DNA of 64,000 nucleotides from Cacajao melanocephalus. Lineage: Eukaryota; Chordata; Mammalia; Primates; Pitheciidae. The stretch covers positions 62,001 through 126,000 of the forward strand of contig CAUYLG010075613.1 in NCBI GenBank assembly GCA_963573385.1. Direction: 5' to 3'. The notes under the pieces were generated by a model. That model made no database searches. It was not told where the DNA came from and saw nothing but the letters and a program-made list of their open reading frames with translations. The position numbers were made by a program, and so were the translations under genes. Shown here piece after piece: positions 48,775-62,017 of this stretch (its first letter is position 1; every line of letters starts with the position of its first letter).

Positions 48775-49760
48775 AATTACAGCTCAACCAAAAAACAAGC
48801 AACCCCATTAAAAAATGGACAGAGGACTTACAGCCTCTCCAAGAAGATACGCAGACGGCAGTGAGCACAGGCACAGATGTCTGACATCCTTCATCATTAG
48901 GAACGTGCACAGCAAAATCACAAGGAGATACCCCTTTACACCCCATAGGAGGGCTACCACTCAAAACAGCAACAGCAATAAAATCCAGAAAATTACAAGT
49001 GTTGCCAAAAATGTGGAGAAACTGGTACCCTTAGTCATTCCTAAAGGAGCAGTGTAAAATAGATAGCTAGTGTGGAATACATGTACGGCAGGTCCTCAAA
49101 AAACTAAAAATAGAATTACTGATTGATCCAGTAATTCTACTTACTTCTGATGAAACACATACACCAAAGAATTGAAAGCAGACACTTAAGCAGATATTTG
49201 CACACTCATCATCCCAGCAGCATTAATTTCAATAGCCAAAAGGTAGAGCAACCCAAGTGCCCGTGGATGAGTGGATAAATAAAATGAATAGATAAACCCA
49301 AGTGCCCATGGATGATTGGATAAACAGATGAATGAAGAAACAAAACGTAGCATCTACGTACAGCAGATTATTATTCAGGCTTAAAAAGGAAGGAAATTTT
49401 GACCCAGGCTACAGCATGGGTCAAAATACAACCTTGACGTGCCACATCAAATAAACCAGACAAAAGAGGGCAAATATTGCATGATTCCAGTTATATCGGA
49501 TGACTAGAGTACTCAGATCTGTAGAGACAGAAAGTTGGACAGTGTTTTCTAAAAGCCTAGGAGAAGGAAGAGGAGTATTTAGTGTTTATCGAGTACAGAG
49601 TCTCAGCTGGGAGGATGAGAAAGTTCTGGAGATGGGGGATGGTGAGGGTGTCATAAGATGAACGTGCTTAATGCCATTGAACTACACTCTTAAAATGACT
49701 AAATGGGATAATTTTATGTCATGTATATTTTACTACAATAAAAATATCACTACTGTAAAA
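48775..49760 (+). mobile_element. Old L1 LINE 3' end
   Basis: Typical late ORF2 and 3'-UTR wording of old L1: 'cattaaaaaatggacagagg', 'cacaaggagatacccctttac', 'aagtgttgccaaaaatgtggagaa', 'gatccagtaattctac', 'cagcagcattaatttcaatagcc', 'tgattccagttatatcgg', ending 'gtatattttactacaataaaaat'. It contains a local 45-bp-period duplication at 49251-49340. Non-coding and strongly diverged. Confidence 0.92.
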
Positions 49761-50161
49761 ACTATTACTGATAAAGTTTAGGGAAAAAATTTAGATTAGA
49801 AAGAGCAACGTGTAATATAGAATGATGGAAAATGTCTTTCAGATTTACGGATGTCCTCAAAGCACATGTAGGAAAATAAAAGTGTAAATTATTTAGGTGT
49901 CTTTTTAAATGACAGTTTAAATGGCGTGAGTAAATATCAGTGATACTGTGCGTAACAACGTTAACGGCAGAGCTGCTAACTGATCCTCCAGGAGGGGGTT
50001 AGTTCCCTCTCCGTGATCAGTGATCGTAACCACCGAATGGGTTGGCCTCCCAAGGGCCTCCTTCCTCCGTTCTCTTGTTCTGCTGGAAAATGTTGTTTTG
50101 TTTCAGATTCTGAGTAAACTTTCCACCTTCTTCTTTCTCCTTTTGACTTTCCAAGCTCTTG
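49761..50161. other. Unique non-coding DNA
   Basis: AT-rich, no recognised feature. Confidence 0.4.
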
Positions 50162-50172
50162 ATGAATTTCTT

Positions 50173-50480
50173 TCTTTCTTTTTTTTTTTTTTTTTTTTTT
50201 GAGGTGTTTCATTCTTGTTGCCCAGGCTGAAGTACAATAATGTGATCTCAGCTCACCACAACCTCCGCCTCCTGGGTTCAAACAATTCTTCTGCCTCAGC
50301 CTCCCATGTAGCTGGGATTAAAAGCATGTGCCACCAGGCACAGCTAATTTTGTATATTTAGTAGAGATGGGGTTTCACCATGTTGGTCAGGTTGGTCTTG
50401 AACTCCCAACCTCAGGTGATCTGTCTGCCTCGGTGACCCAAAGTCCTGGGATTACAGGCGTGAGCCACTGCACCCAGCCT
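50173..50480 (-). mobile_element. Alu SINE, antisense
   Basis: A poly-T tail complement of about 22 bases (50179-50200) precedes 'gaggtgtttcattcttgttgcccaggctg'. It ends 'caggcgtgagccactgcacccagcct'. The target-site duplication is atgaatttctt (50162-50172) and atggatttctt (50481-50491), one base changed. Confidence 0.96.
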
Positions 50481-50491
50481 ATGGATTTCTT

Positions 50492-51479
50492 AATTCATGC
50501 AGTAAGCCACTGAGATTTAAGCACATGGGCTCCAGTCAGGGTGGGGTAAGTTAATCTTTTGTCTCCTAGACTAGAACTGCAGGAAGGTGACAACAGCAAT
50601 GTGTGTGCCCTTCAGTGCTGACTGAAAAACATGGCACCAATGCCTAGAGACTCTATCACACGAAGCAGAGGACAACACGGCTACGCTGTGTTTAGAGAAC
50701 AGGATGGTCGGCAAGAACTGAATCGTTCAGCCCTAACTAGCTTTCCTGCATTGCATTTTATCTGGATGGAATCAGAGATGATATCCACAAATAAATGGTA
50801 GCTGGAGTGCAGTGTATTACAATGCACCTTTTTTGTTAATTATTCTACTAGGAAAGGACAGATACAAAGAGGGCAGGGCAGGGAAAGGGATTGTAGACCC
50901 AAACTCCCCCTTTACTGTGTCTGTATTTACACATGGAAACAATTTAAGACCCCATAAAGATAATTTTGGTCATCCTATGTTTGATATTTCTAGTTAACAT
51001 TTATTTTAGAGATTTCAAGATAATTGGTTCAATTTAAGCTCATAGGATACTATTCAGTCTGAATTTTCCAGACAAGCTTACCTTAGTTTGGGCTGAACTG
51101 AGGAAAAGTGGAAATGTACCACCTCTACATAGGAGTGAAGCATGAAACGTCTAGCTCCTAATACAAGAGTTGACATTCTTCTGCCTGTTTTTCACGTGAT
51201 GTGCATAAAGAGAGTGGCAAGTGTGTGTAGTGCTAGATAAAAATGAAGGAGATCGGGGGTCTGGGGGAAACAGTGCTGCCATTAACCAGAAACGCTACCT
51301 GGAAAAGGAGTTAAGGCAATGAATGTGGCCCTATGGCTGCTCCTATAAAATATCTTTTCCTGATGCCTCAAGTTTTTCAAAGCCTACAGAGCAGGGATTT
51401 CTGGAGCCTGTTCCAGTTAATTCAAACCCCAAATAATTTAGAGAACATAAGACCTGTTCTTATTAAAAACCTCTTTTGA
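50492..51479. other. Unique non-coding DNA
   Basis: No repeat, ORF with a domain or RNA gene is recognised. Confidence 0.4.
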
Positions 51480-52293
51480 CATCCCCATTATAATGGCAAA
51501 AATCCAAAGCACTGACAATATCAAATGCTGGTGAGGATGTGGAGCAACGGGAAATCCCACTTGTTCCTGGTGGGAATGAAAACTGTAGAGCCACTGTGGA
51601 AAACAGTTTCATGGTTTCTTACAAAACTAAACACACCCTTACCCTATGATCCAGAAGTTGTCCAAGAAAAAACCTGCACACATATATTTATAATAGCTTT
51701 ATTCATAATAGCCAAGAGTTGGAAGCCACCAAGATGTCCTTTGGAGGGTAAATGAATAAATAAACTGTGGTTCATCCAAACATTGGAATATTATTCAGCA
51801 CAAAAAAGAAATGTGCAATGAAGCCATGAGAAGACATGGGGGAGACTTAAATGGATATTACTCAGTGAAGAAAAACCAATCTGAAAAGGCTACATACTGT
51901 GAGTCCAACTACGGGACATTTGGTGAAAGTAAAACCATGGTGACGGTGAGAAGATGAGTGGTTGCCAGAGATTTGAGAGAGAAAGGAATAAACTGGTAGC
52001 ATGCGGAGGATTTTTCCGGAGGAGAAACTGTGCTGTGTAATATGATGGCAGTAGATAGATGTCAGTATACATTTGTCTAAAACCATAGTATGCACAGCAC
52101 CATGAGTGACCTCCCCCCGCTACAGTGTAAATGACGGGCTTTGGGTGACAATGAGGCAATGATGCGTCAGTGTGGGCTCCTCACAGTCTGGTGGGTGATT
52201 TCCGTAGTGGGGGAATCTGGGCATGTGTGGAAACTCTCGGTACTTTCTCCTCAATTTTGCTGTGAACCTAAAACTGCTCTTCGAACATCATAG
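51480..52293 (+). mobile_element. Old L1 LINE 3' end
   Basis: Late ORF2 and 3' UTR of an old L1: 'atgctggtgaggatgtggagcaac', 'ctggtgggaatgaaaactgtag', 'ttcataatagccaagagttgg', 'ggaatattattcagcacaaaa', 'gtggttgccagagatttgag' and 'ctcctcaattttgctgtgaacct'. It shares region and orientation with its neighbours but differs in sequence. Confidence 0.9.
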
Positions 52294-53145
52294 AAGACTT
52301 AAACAGACACTTAACCAAAAAAGATAAAGAATCCTCTACAAGCACATGAAAAGATGCTCAACATTAATCATTGGGAAAACACAAATTAAACTGCATTGAG
52401 GTACCACTACACAGCCCGTAGACTATCTTTCTGAAGGTGAGAAACGCTAACAGATCCGCATGCCAGCAGACATGTGAGCCTACCGGGGCTCTCCGACACT
52501 GCTGGTATGAATGCCTTATGGTATCATGAGCTGGGAGAATACTTTAGCAGGTTCTCAGAGAGTCAAATATGCATTTACCATGGGTCCCAGGCCATCCATG
52601 CCTAGGCTTTCACCTAGTAGTAAAAACATGTTCACACAAACACTTGACACGTGTTCACAGCAGCATAATGCATAAGATCCAAAGAGTGTAAACAACCAAG
52701 ATGACCATCAACTGGTGAACAGAGAAACAAACGTTGTTCCATCCACTCAATGGAATTCTACTCAGCAATAAAAAGGAATTGCAAGGCATGAGTGAATCCA
52801 CACTGACACACAATGTGGGCAAATCACAGAAGTGTTATTCCAAGTGAAGAGAACCAGGCACAAAAGGACAGCCAGTGTATAATTCTGCTGATGTGGCACT
52901 GTGGGAAACAAACCTCTAGGGACGGAAATCAGACCCGCACTGCCAGGAGTTAGGGGTATGGGGAAGAGGTCGCTCCAGAGGGGAACAGGGGAGTTTTTTT
53001 GGTTCGATGGGATTGTTCTATGTCTTGACTGTGGTGGTGGTTACATAACTGTAAACATTTGTCAAAACTCAGAAACACAAAAAGGGGATTTATATACACG
53101 CTCTGTATAAATTATGTCTCAGTAACTTTAAATAAGCCATACTGA
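52294..53145 (+). mobile_element. Old L1 LINE 3' end, abutting the previous one
   Basis: Restarts earlier in L1 than the previous copy ends: 'acaagcacatgaaaagatgctcaac', 'acacaaattaaactgcattgaggta', then 'agcagcataatgcataagatcc', 'tcaatggaattctactcagcaa', ending 'taaattatgtctcagtaacttt'. It is therefore a separate insertion rather than a continuation, joined with almost no spacer. Confidence 0.88.
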
Positions 53146-53428
53146 ATTAAAACTTAAACTCCATTTCTTAGTTAGGTTTGATTTTTACCACTTGTCTCGG
53201 GCACAAGAAAAAAAATAATATTTCCTGTGCTTATCTGAGAGGGAAAGAAAACAAGGCTCATGCTACAGAGTGTTGTGAATGCTTCAGATGGATCTGAAGG
53301 CAGATTCCAGGTCGTTGGAAATGCAGACAAGGCGTGGGTAACATTCTCCAGGCAGCAGACAAGGCAAAGGCCATTGGTCTGTTAGTGTAATTATCAGGGA
53401 TACCTAAGGAAGGGGATTGGAAAAAGGG
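53146..53428. other. Unique non-coding DNA
   Basis: No feature is recognised between the L1 tail and the Alu monomer. Confidence 0.4.
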
Positions 53429-53429
53429 A

Positions 53430-53580
53430 AGGGTCAGGTGTGGTGGCTCAGGCTTGTAATCCCAGCAATTTGGGATGCTGAGGAGGGAGGACTGCTTGAG
53501 CCCCAGATTTGGAGATCAGCCTGGGCAACATAGTGAGAACGTTCTCTATGAAAGAGAAAAAGAAAGGAGAAGGACACAGA
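53430..53580 (+). mobile_element. Free left Alu monomer (FLAM-like)
   Basis: Contains only the left-arm order, 'gggtcaggtgtggtggctcaggc' to 'cagcctgggcaacatagtgag', followed by an aaagagaaaaag-type tail. No right arm follows, so it is a monomeric Alu ancestor type or a truncated copy. Confidence 0.8.
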
Positions 53581-56500
53581 GGAAAGCCTGGGTGTCTCAG
53601 ACCGGAACTGCCCCACACGCTCCCCACAAATCAAAATACCTCCCTGCTCCCGGCACATGGCTGGCGCTGTGTATGCTGAGCCACAGCACGCCCAATACAC
53701 CTCGCTTGAATCACCAGCTCAATGCCACTGTCTCCTTTAGGGCTCTGCTCTGGGCCAGTGTGGAGCTGTGTATGACTGGAACCATTTCATTTTGTTCAGG
53801 TCAAAAATCATCCTTTACCCTTTTCAGTTCTTTCGCACTCGGTATGCTTTCCTTTATAAGTTGATTTATTTTTAGGAATCAGTTACTTTCTCTTAGTGTA
53901 TTTGGAATATGGAAAGTTATTTTTAGACATAAGGATTAACTGACTTTCAATTCAAGTTTCTTTTATAACCTTGACAAATGGCTTTTCACTTTTGGTTGAC
54001 TTTTTTTCAAAGATAGTAGTAAAAGAGACTGAGGTTTCAGTACTGAAGTCTCAAACCTGCTGCATATTACCTGCTATATTTTTAAAAATCCTAAAACCTC
54101 AATGAATTTCAATACTTTCTCCCTGTGTGAGAGATCAACCATTCTACTCCAGTCTGAAATGGTACCCTAAGTTGTAAATTTAATAAAATTGTATTTTCTT
54201 CCTCCTGAAGTTGTCCCTACCCACTAAATCCCCCAACTCCACAATACACACAGACACACACATACACCCCACAGATTCTTTGTCATTGCGTGCATATTGC
54301 CTTTTTAAAGTCATCAGATTTTTAGCCCTCCCTGTCTAGGCTAGCTGCTAGTGAGGCGTGTTCACGGAGACGTCATACTTTATTGGCCATTATCAATCAA
54401 TAAAATGAATTTTATTTTGCTTATGCTATAAAATCTTCATGAAGACAAAGGAATCTCCAGTTTGGGGTGTTTGTGTGGCACCCGGGAGCAGAGGCAGCCT
54501 GCACTCCATCATGCATCAAAGGAGAAATGGCATTTATGAGCCCACTTGCGTGAAGCTTGAGTAGGCAGATTCATGAAATTCGCCGAGATTTGGATTAAAT
54601 TTAAACCATTCTATACAGCTCTACTTTTGATTAACGCTGTGTGTGCAGTGAAAACCTCACATTTGAATAGAACCTGGGTTTTTAAGAACTTTGAATGTGC
54701 ACTAATCTAAATTGAGCTCTGAGTTTGATCTCGAAATGTACAGTGGGTCAATTTACATTCAATATTAAAAGGGGGACAAAGGAGATAGCACGGCCTCCTG
54801 ATAGAATTCTAGCTTTGGATCTGAGTTTATTAATTTCAGGATCAACATAGAGGTGACTCACTCCAATTGCACTTATTAAATCATGAGTCCTAAAGTCCTT
54901 AAACAGAAGACTCCAGTAAGACAATTGAAATCAGCAAAGGAGGAGAGAAAGGTTTTCATGTGTACGCACCCACACACTCATCCCTAAAAAAAAAAGGTCA
55001 CCCGGGTAGTCTTGCAAGGCCCCTGGAAATGAATATTTCTCTTTTTTTAATAGTAGTCATGGACATATTTTATCGTAGTGCTTTTTTAAAAAAAGCTATT
55101 TTTGATCTGACTCCACCAACCTAGTCCTTTTCCTTTTGTAATATTCTACCTGTCTCTCTGTGCCTGTTTCTCTTTTTTCTGATCATCAGCAGATGAACCC
55201 TGAACATCCTGCCTCGAAGCTTATTTTAATATATTAAAAAAACGGTCTCATCTTCCAGTCCAGGAGCTACAGGATAAGTGAAGTTACACTACCCATCGTC
55301 TCTAAGAGCTGGATCTGAGAAACCCCTTCGTGGAGACCAGCCCTGCTCCCATGAGTGCCCGAGTCAGCAGGTGGACATCCTGTTCCTATTTGTAATCAGT
55401 TGGGATAGCAAAGATCCTATATCTTCTGTAAAGCTCCATGGTGCATTTGGGAGAAAATGAGTGAGTGAATAGAGACAATTAATGTCTTTATTAATGACAA
55501 TGTCTTCATTCCAAATATAAAAATACTGAATAATATTTGATAAATATTAAATATTTGATGAAAATATGATGTCTTGGAAAAAGGAACTGGTTCCAGATTG
55601 ATAATTATGTGAATGATGAAGATAGACAGAAATTTTTATTTCAAAAGTTGGCAAAATATAACAGTTTATGACCATTTTATGTAATGATATTCTCACTTAC
55701 CCTGTAAGAAGATTCCAAGTCGCTGGGTCGTCACCAGGGAACTCCGCAGGACATCATGTTCATCTCTCTCGGTTTCCAGGCACGAGGCTTCATGTCTCAT
55801 TGGCCCTCTCTCTCTGCTTCAGGTGAGAAGACAATAAATGCCTGTGTGTAGTTGAAGATCCAAACAAATGCAATTATTTGGAGAAACAGATGCTAAACAA
55901 CACAGACAGAAACCCAGGAGGTGCAATCCAAGTGAAATAACTGCGTCATCAACAATTATTTAAAAAAATTCAAGAACAATTACAAAGCTCTATAATTGTG
56001 CATTGGGAAGTGCAGGATACCAAAGCCATCCTTACAATTGTTATTGTTATTAGAAAATTGTCAGGATTATTATCCTGTACCTGATACACAATGCTAAAAT
56101 ATTTCTTGTTATCTACAAAAAAATACATTCACAATTCACTGGCGGGAGACATTTCATGGGTGAGATTTGTGGAAAGTCTTCAGGAAGTTTTACCAGAACC
56201 CACTGTGTAAGGAAAGAAGTCACTTAGGAGTAATTTCTTCTCACACCTGAGGGTTCCTGCTCAGGCAGATCCACTCACTGACGAACGGCTGAGTCAGGAC
56301 TCTCAGCTCTTTCTCCTGCATTTCAGTGGTCAGTTTGCATAGGGGTGTAAGCACATGGGCCCTGAAGCCCTGTTGCAGGAATCTCATGTCTAACAAGGAG
56401 ATGGCTCACCTTCACATCCCCTGTAAGTTATCTGCAAATCAGAATGCAATCCAACAGAAAACCATGTTCATTTCCTAGGTCAATCTATGAAATTCTCTAG

Positions 56501-56705
56501 AACCTACATTGTAATAGAATTATGTAGATTACTTGCAACATCTACTCTATGGAAGAACAATTCCTGAATTAAAAGTACTTGTAAAAAAACAGAACTACAG
56601 TGGACGTTGCACTGGACGGAAGTAGCCATTCAAGACTCAGCTTCCAGGCCTATCTCTTCCACCCATTATGTGAATTTGCTTATTACATAAACTTGCCTCC
56701 TGTGT
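53581..56705. other. Unique AT-rich DNA, possible conserved non-coding segment
   Basis: A repeat-poor 3.1-kb block. About 54360-54790 holds tatcaatcaataaa, acaaagg and taat-type motifs in clean single-copy sequence, as in many conserved enhancers. AT-dinucleotide-rich runs lie at about 55520-55570. A 129-codon ORF (53475-53864) starts inside the Alu monomer and is not convincing. Confidence 0.35.
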
Positions 56706-57375
<670 letters not shown>

Positions 57376-57559
57376 CCACACATCACTTTCTCTATTTGAA
57401 AGTTGAGAGCATTGTATTAAGTTTCCAGTAGTCTATTTAAAAACCTTTCTTTTGCAATAACTCACTAATTTCCAACAGTTAACACTCAGCATGTGATGTG
57501 AACATTTCAGTTCGTTGTACTGCATTTACCTGGGTTTCTGCTCTTTGCACAAAAAGCAC

Positions 57560-58034
57560 CCCTCCATTTGTATAACAATATTCACAACCATAAGAAGACA
57601 TTAATTGTTTTCACTCATTCATTTTCTCAGAAGTCCATGTTGGAGTTTTGCAGAAGATATATAATCTTGGCTATCACAATTGATTCTATACAGGAGCAGC
57701 ATGATCATCTGTCTGTCTTCTATTAAGTCAGGCATAAAAAAAAAAAAGGATATCCAAAAATGTAACACTATGCCATCCATCTCACTCACTATTTTTTGCA
57801 TTGTTTTGGAAAATATAGATATTTTCATTAAAATGTTAGATATGTTGACATGTCATGGATTCATATTTAAAAGATTACACAACTATTTAGTGTTTTCCTT
57901 AATTTTAGTTTCCAATATGATAAATATTGATGGATGAAATCCACATAAACAAAACTCTTTGAAGTTCTTCAATAATTTTAAAGACCATGAAGCGTGCACT
58001 GAGATAAAATATCACGAGAACCATCAGGTCAGCA
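57560..58034 (+). mobile_element. Probable hAT-Charlie DNA-transposon fossil
   Basis: The right end reads 'tcacgagaaccatcag', close to the gagaaccactg-type end of hAT elements. Before it, 'ttttagtttccaatatgataaat', 'acataaacaaaactctttg' and 'tcaataattttaaagacc' match a common Charlie-related family in order. The left boundary is not clear. An 85-codon ORF inside is not a transposase. Confidence 0.55.
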
Positions 58035-58129
58035 AATGTGTATCACTTATAATTAAACAACAAATTTTATGAAGCAAATCAAATAAAATAAGCAATAGTT
58101 TCATCGTTGTTACTACTATTTATTATTAA

Positions 58130-58395
58130 TTATTATTAGAGTCAGGATCTTGCTGTATCACCCAGGCTGGAGTGCAGTGATATGATCGTAGCTCACTGCA
58201 GCCTCAACTTCCTCCTTAGTTTCCTGAGTAGCTGGAACTACAAGCACTCATCACCACACCTGACTAATTTTTTTTAAATATTGTTTTAAATGATGGTGTC
58301 TCACCATGTTGCTCAGGCTGATCCTGAACTGCTGGGCTCAAGCAATCCTCCCACCTCAGCCTCCCAAAGCCCTGGGTCTATAGCTATGACTTGTA
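58130..58395 (-). mobile_element. Alu SINE (AluJ-like), antisense
   Basis: Reads 'gagtcaggatcttgctgtatcaccc', 'gatcgtagctcactgcagcctcaac', 'ttgctcaggctgatcctgaactg' and 'cctcccaaagccctgg'. These are old-Alu (J) traits. The final end is decayed. Confidence 0.92.
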
Positions 58396-60815
58396 GTCCC
58401 ATATTGACACCAGGCTAGTGTGCCCTACATCACTGATGAATAATCCTTCTCCCCATCACTCTCCTTCTCCTCCTCTTCTGTTCTTCTTCTTGCCCCTCCT
58501 CCCCATGCCTTTCTCCCCTATCCCATGGCTGCTGTTGTCCCTCAGTTTTCTAGTGGGTAAGCAGATGCTCACCCCATCTTCTCCTGTACCTTCAACCTTA
58601 CCTCAGTCTCCTGAATCCCAAGCCCTCAGAGGCAGCTCCATCTCCCTTGGGCTGCTCCTGGTCCTCAGAGTGGCCCACCCTGGGGATACTGCCCCCATCA
58701 CCTGGGCCTGAAGATGTCTAATAAGACTCCTGTCTCTTAGCAAACCTCCTGCAGGGTCTGTGCATGTCACACATCAAAGATGGCTCCCCAGGTGACCCTG
58801 GGCTGCATGGTGCTGGTAGGGGATTCTCAGTAGCTCCACGAAGAGGGCATAGCTGCTCCCTGATGTGCCCTGTCTTGTTGGTGAGGCCTAGGTGAGTCTA
58901 CGGTGCAGCCTGCACAGGGAAGAAAGGGGTGAGAAACTCATGCTTTGTTTGACGCACACAGGACAGACTCCCGGCAGCAGTGGGTTTCCGCTGAGCCCCG
59001 AGAGAAGGAAAGGCCATTGTTAGGGAAACGCTGGTAGAAATAATGAGCATGATATTCCGCGCAGTCTAAAGAAAAATGGATGAAAAAGTATTTGATGATT
59101 GAGGCCTAAGTCTGAGGCCAGCTCCCCCTTTCCTGCTTTCCCCTCAGCCAGGGATCCTGCTCTGCTCCAGGAGTGTGGGGCGGATGTGGGGCATCCTCTC
59201 CATTCCTTTCCTCATTTCCATGGCCAACTCCCTCCCTCTCTTCCTCTGACCCTTCCTACCCCCAGCCTTCCTATTCTCTTTTGCTCTCTGCCTTTTTTTC
59301 CACCATACTTTCTTCCTTTCCTTCCTTCCTTTCATTCTTTCTTTTCTCCACTTCCATGGATTTATACTCAAGCCTCCGTGGTTGTGAAGAACACAAAGAC
59401 GCTGTGTAAATTGTGAGAGCCCAGAGGTTCTCGTAATTTGGGGTCTGAGGACCCTTTTATACACTTAAAAGGAGCTATGCAAATTAGGACTGAGATTTAT
59501 CGGCCTTCCACAGAGGGGACCTCCAGAACCAGTAACAGAGGCACAGCTGGAGCTTGGGCGGCTCTGGACTCAGACCCTGGTTCTCTCCGGGTCTCTGCCA
59601 CTCTCTCTCTTTCAGCCCCTGCCTCCTGCCTCCCTCAGGCCCCTAGAGGCCCTCCCGTCTTTGCCGTTTTTGTTTCTGCTGCACGCTCTTTCCTGCGGAC
59701 TGGCCCCTGCGCACGGTTCCTGGGTCCTCTGCTCTGTGGCTTCCACACGGCTTTAGGTTGCTCCACTTTTACTCATCCGCGGGGAGCTTTCACCTGAGTG
59801 CCCTGCAGTCAACCTGAAATCCTAATCTCACCATTGATCCTGCCTCCTGTCTTCACCCCTTTGATGACACTGCTCTCAGCAGCAGACCAGTGACTGCTGT
59901 GTCCCTGCAGGGTGGTGGGGATGTCCTTGTGCTCGGGCTTAAGATCAGCTAAGGGCTCACTCAGGAGTCCAGTGCATGGCCACCCAAGTGTCCCTTTCTT
60001 ATGCTCAAAGCCCAGGCCGGGGCACCTGGCTCAGCGGAGGCCTTGGCTGTCTCCTGACTCTGCCGGCCTCCAAAGCCTTTGCTGCCCTCTGGATCCAGTC
60101 CTAGGTGGCCTGCCTGAGCTCCTGTTGGGGCTTCCCTGCAGGACTCTTGGTGACTAGGGTGCACGCTTTCCTCCTGCTCAGAGAGAGGAGGCATGACTGG
60201 GTTCCTAAATCCGCCATGGTAAGTCTTCCATCCCTGGGATGGGAAGTGGACTTGCAGCCACACAGCAAGGCCGGGACTTGCGATGTGGAAACAGCTCCTT
60301 TCCTCTCCACAGGGAAGGAAGCATGGGACACAGATGCTCAGGTTCCCCTCAGCTTCCATTGCAAATGCACTCAGCCCCTAGCCTGCCTGCCCTTCCGTCA
60401 GGCTCTCTCCTGGCTTATACCCGTCCTCCCCTTCTTCTCTAGGCCATCGTGGGCCTCCTCTCAGCTATTCCTCAGGTCTCTCTGCCAGTCCCAGTCATCG
60501 TAGGACTCCTCAACCCCAGGAAGCCACCACTACCCCAGGTAATGGGGCTCAGGCAAGGCCCTCCCTCCCCAAAGCCAATCCTCATCCTTGGCATTCAGCC
60601 TGCTTGTCATTTTCTCTACCTCTGATGCTCACATCTGGGCCAGTTCCTCTGTCCAGCCTGGATCCCTCATTCAGAGGGGACCATGTCCTGCAGCCGCCAG
60701 GTGGACTTGCTGCTTCCCCTCTGCCTGCCTTCACTCCAGAGGTTTAGGCTCTGGGCAGGAGAAAGTGTGAGGTCTTGTTTGTCACCTGATGCCTTGGGTG
60801 ATCATCAAGACCGGA
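58396..60815. other. Unique DNA with pyrimidine-rich and CpG patches
   Basis: Pyrimidine-rich runs lie at about 58440-58530 and 59205-59350. A CpG-containing stretch lies at about 59640-59790. ORFs of 97-132 codons occur on both strands (58418-58711, 59438-59797, 59961-60359 and 60105-60503), overlapping each other. None has a recognised domain or splice context. A weak hAT-end-like phrase lies at 59425-59470. Confidence 0.4.
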
Positions 60816-61170
60816 TGATACGGTTTGGCTGTGTCCCCACCCAAATCTCATCCTGAATTGTAACTCCTATAATTTTCATGTGTCATGAGAGGGACTCAGT
60901 GGAAGGTAATTGAATCATGTGGGCGGGTTTTTCTCCTGCTGTTCTCATGATAGTGAATAAGTCTCATAAAATCTGATGGTTTTTTAAAGGGGGATTCCCC
61001 TGCACACCCTCTCTCTTGCCTGCCACCATGTAAGACATGACTTTGCTCCTCATTAGCTTTTAGTCATGATTATGAGGCTTCCTCAGACAGGTGGAACTGT
61101 GAATCTTTCCTTTATAAAGTACCCACTCACGGGTACGTCTTTATTCGCAGTGTGAGAACAGACTAATGCA
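60816..61170 (+). mobile_element. THE1-type MaLR solo LTR
   Basis: Starts TGATACGGTTTGGCTGTGTC and ends 'gaacagactaatgca'. Internal landmarks of THE1: 'cacccaaatctcatcctgaatt', 'gactcagtggaaggtaattgaatcat', 'tcctgctgttctcatgatagtgaa', 'tgcctgccaccatgtaagac', 'acgtctttattcgcagtgtgag'. Much better preserved than the MST copies at 5800 and 7494, which fits its younger age. No internal MaLR sequence is attached. Confidence 0.93.
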
Positions 61171-62015
61171 CTGAGGATATCCATCAAGCTGTACATGTCT
61201 TACTTGCTGTCTCTCACCTGCTTGGGCCCTACCTGTTACACCATGCAGAAGCCATGTGGCCAACTGCTTGCCTGGACACCCTCTCTAGATAAGCATGGCT
61301 CCCTCGGACCTACGACCCCCAGGCATGACATGGGGGTGGGTTGAATGAGAGACGACAGTCCTGGGGTCATGGGGATGACGCAGGAAACCAAGAGGCCCTC
61401 CCAGGAGTTGTTACAGTGGATGAGCACCTCTGCAGAGACACTGGGTTACGACTCACAGGGCTTAAAGAAATGAGGTGCTGGAAGCAAGGAGAAAAATTGT
61501 AGAAAGAGAAAGGAATGGAATGAAGAAATGCTCAGAGAAGAGGAGCAAGGAAGAGCGTGTGCAGTCTGAGTGCTGCTGCAGAGAACCGCTGTGATTTGGA
61601 GCTGGACCTGGGTATGGACCTGTCCCGTTGTGTGCTGCAGCCCTGCAGATGCACCGAGATAACACAGAGACTGGCAACCTTATCACTCTGTGGGTGTGAG
61701 CCAGAAGCCCCCGGGACTGGTTTCTGGCTGTGTGCACTCCTCCAGCCCATGACACACAGTGTGTGTCCGAGGTGGGTGGGTCTTGCAGTCACACAGCTGA
61801 TCTGCTGATGAGTCCCAGGAGGACCCCAGACTTGGGAGAGCACATGGGGCAGCACAGGGCCCAAGTCTCCGAGAAACAGACGCCCTACTCCAGCCCTTTT
61901 GACGATGGAGTGAAGCTTACCAGTGGTGATGCAGGGCCTCTTCCTGAAGGCCATGTGTGTCCCAGAGCTAGTGAGCGGGTGCAAATCAGTATGTGTGCAC
62001 GTGCATGCTAGAGTA
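61171..62015. other. Unique non-coding DNA
   Basis: No repeat family is recognised. Several overlapping ORFs have no domain. Confidence 0.4.
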
Positions 62016-62017
62016 TG

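Noticed and set aside
58418..60503. Coding exons in the 58.4-60.5-kb ORF cluster
   Set aside because: Frames of 97-132 codons occur on both strands in stop-poor GC-rich DNA, with no recognised domain.
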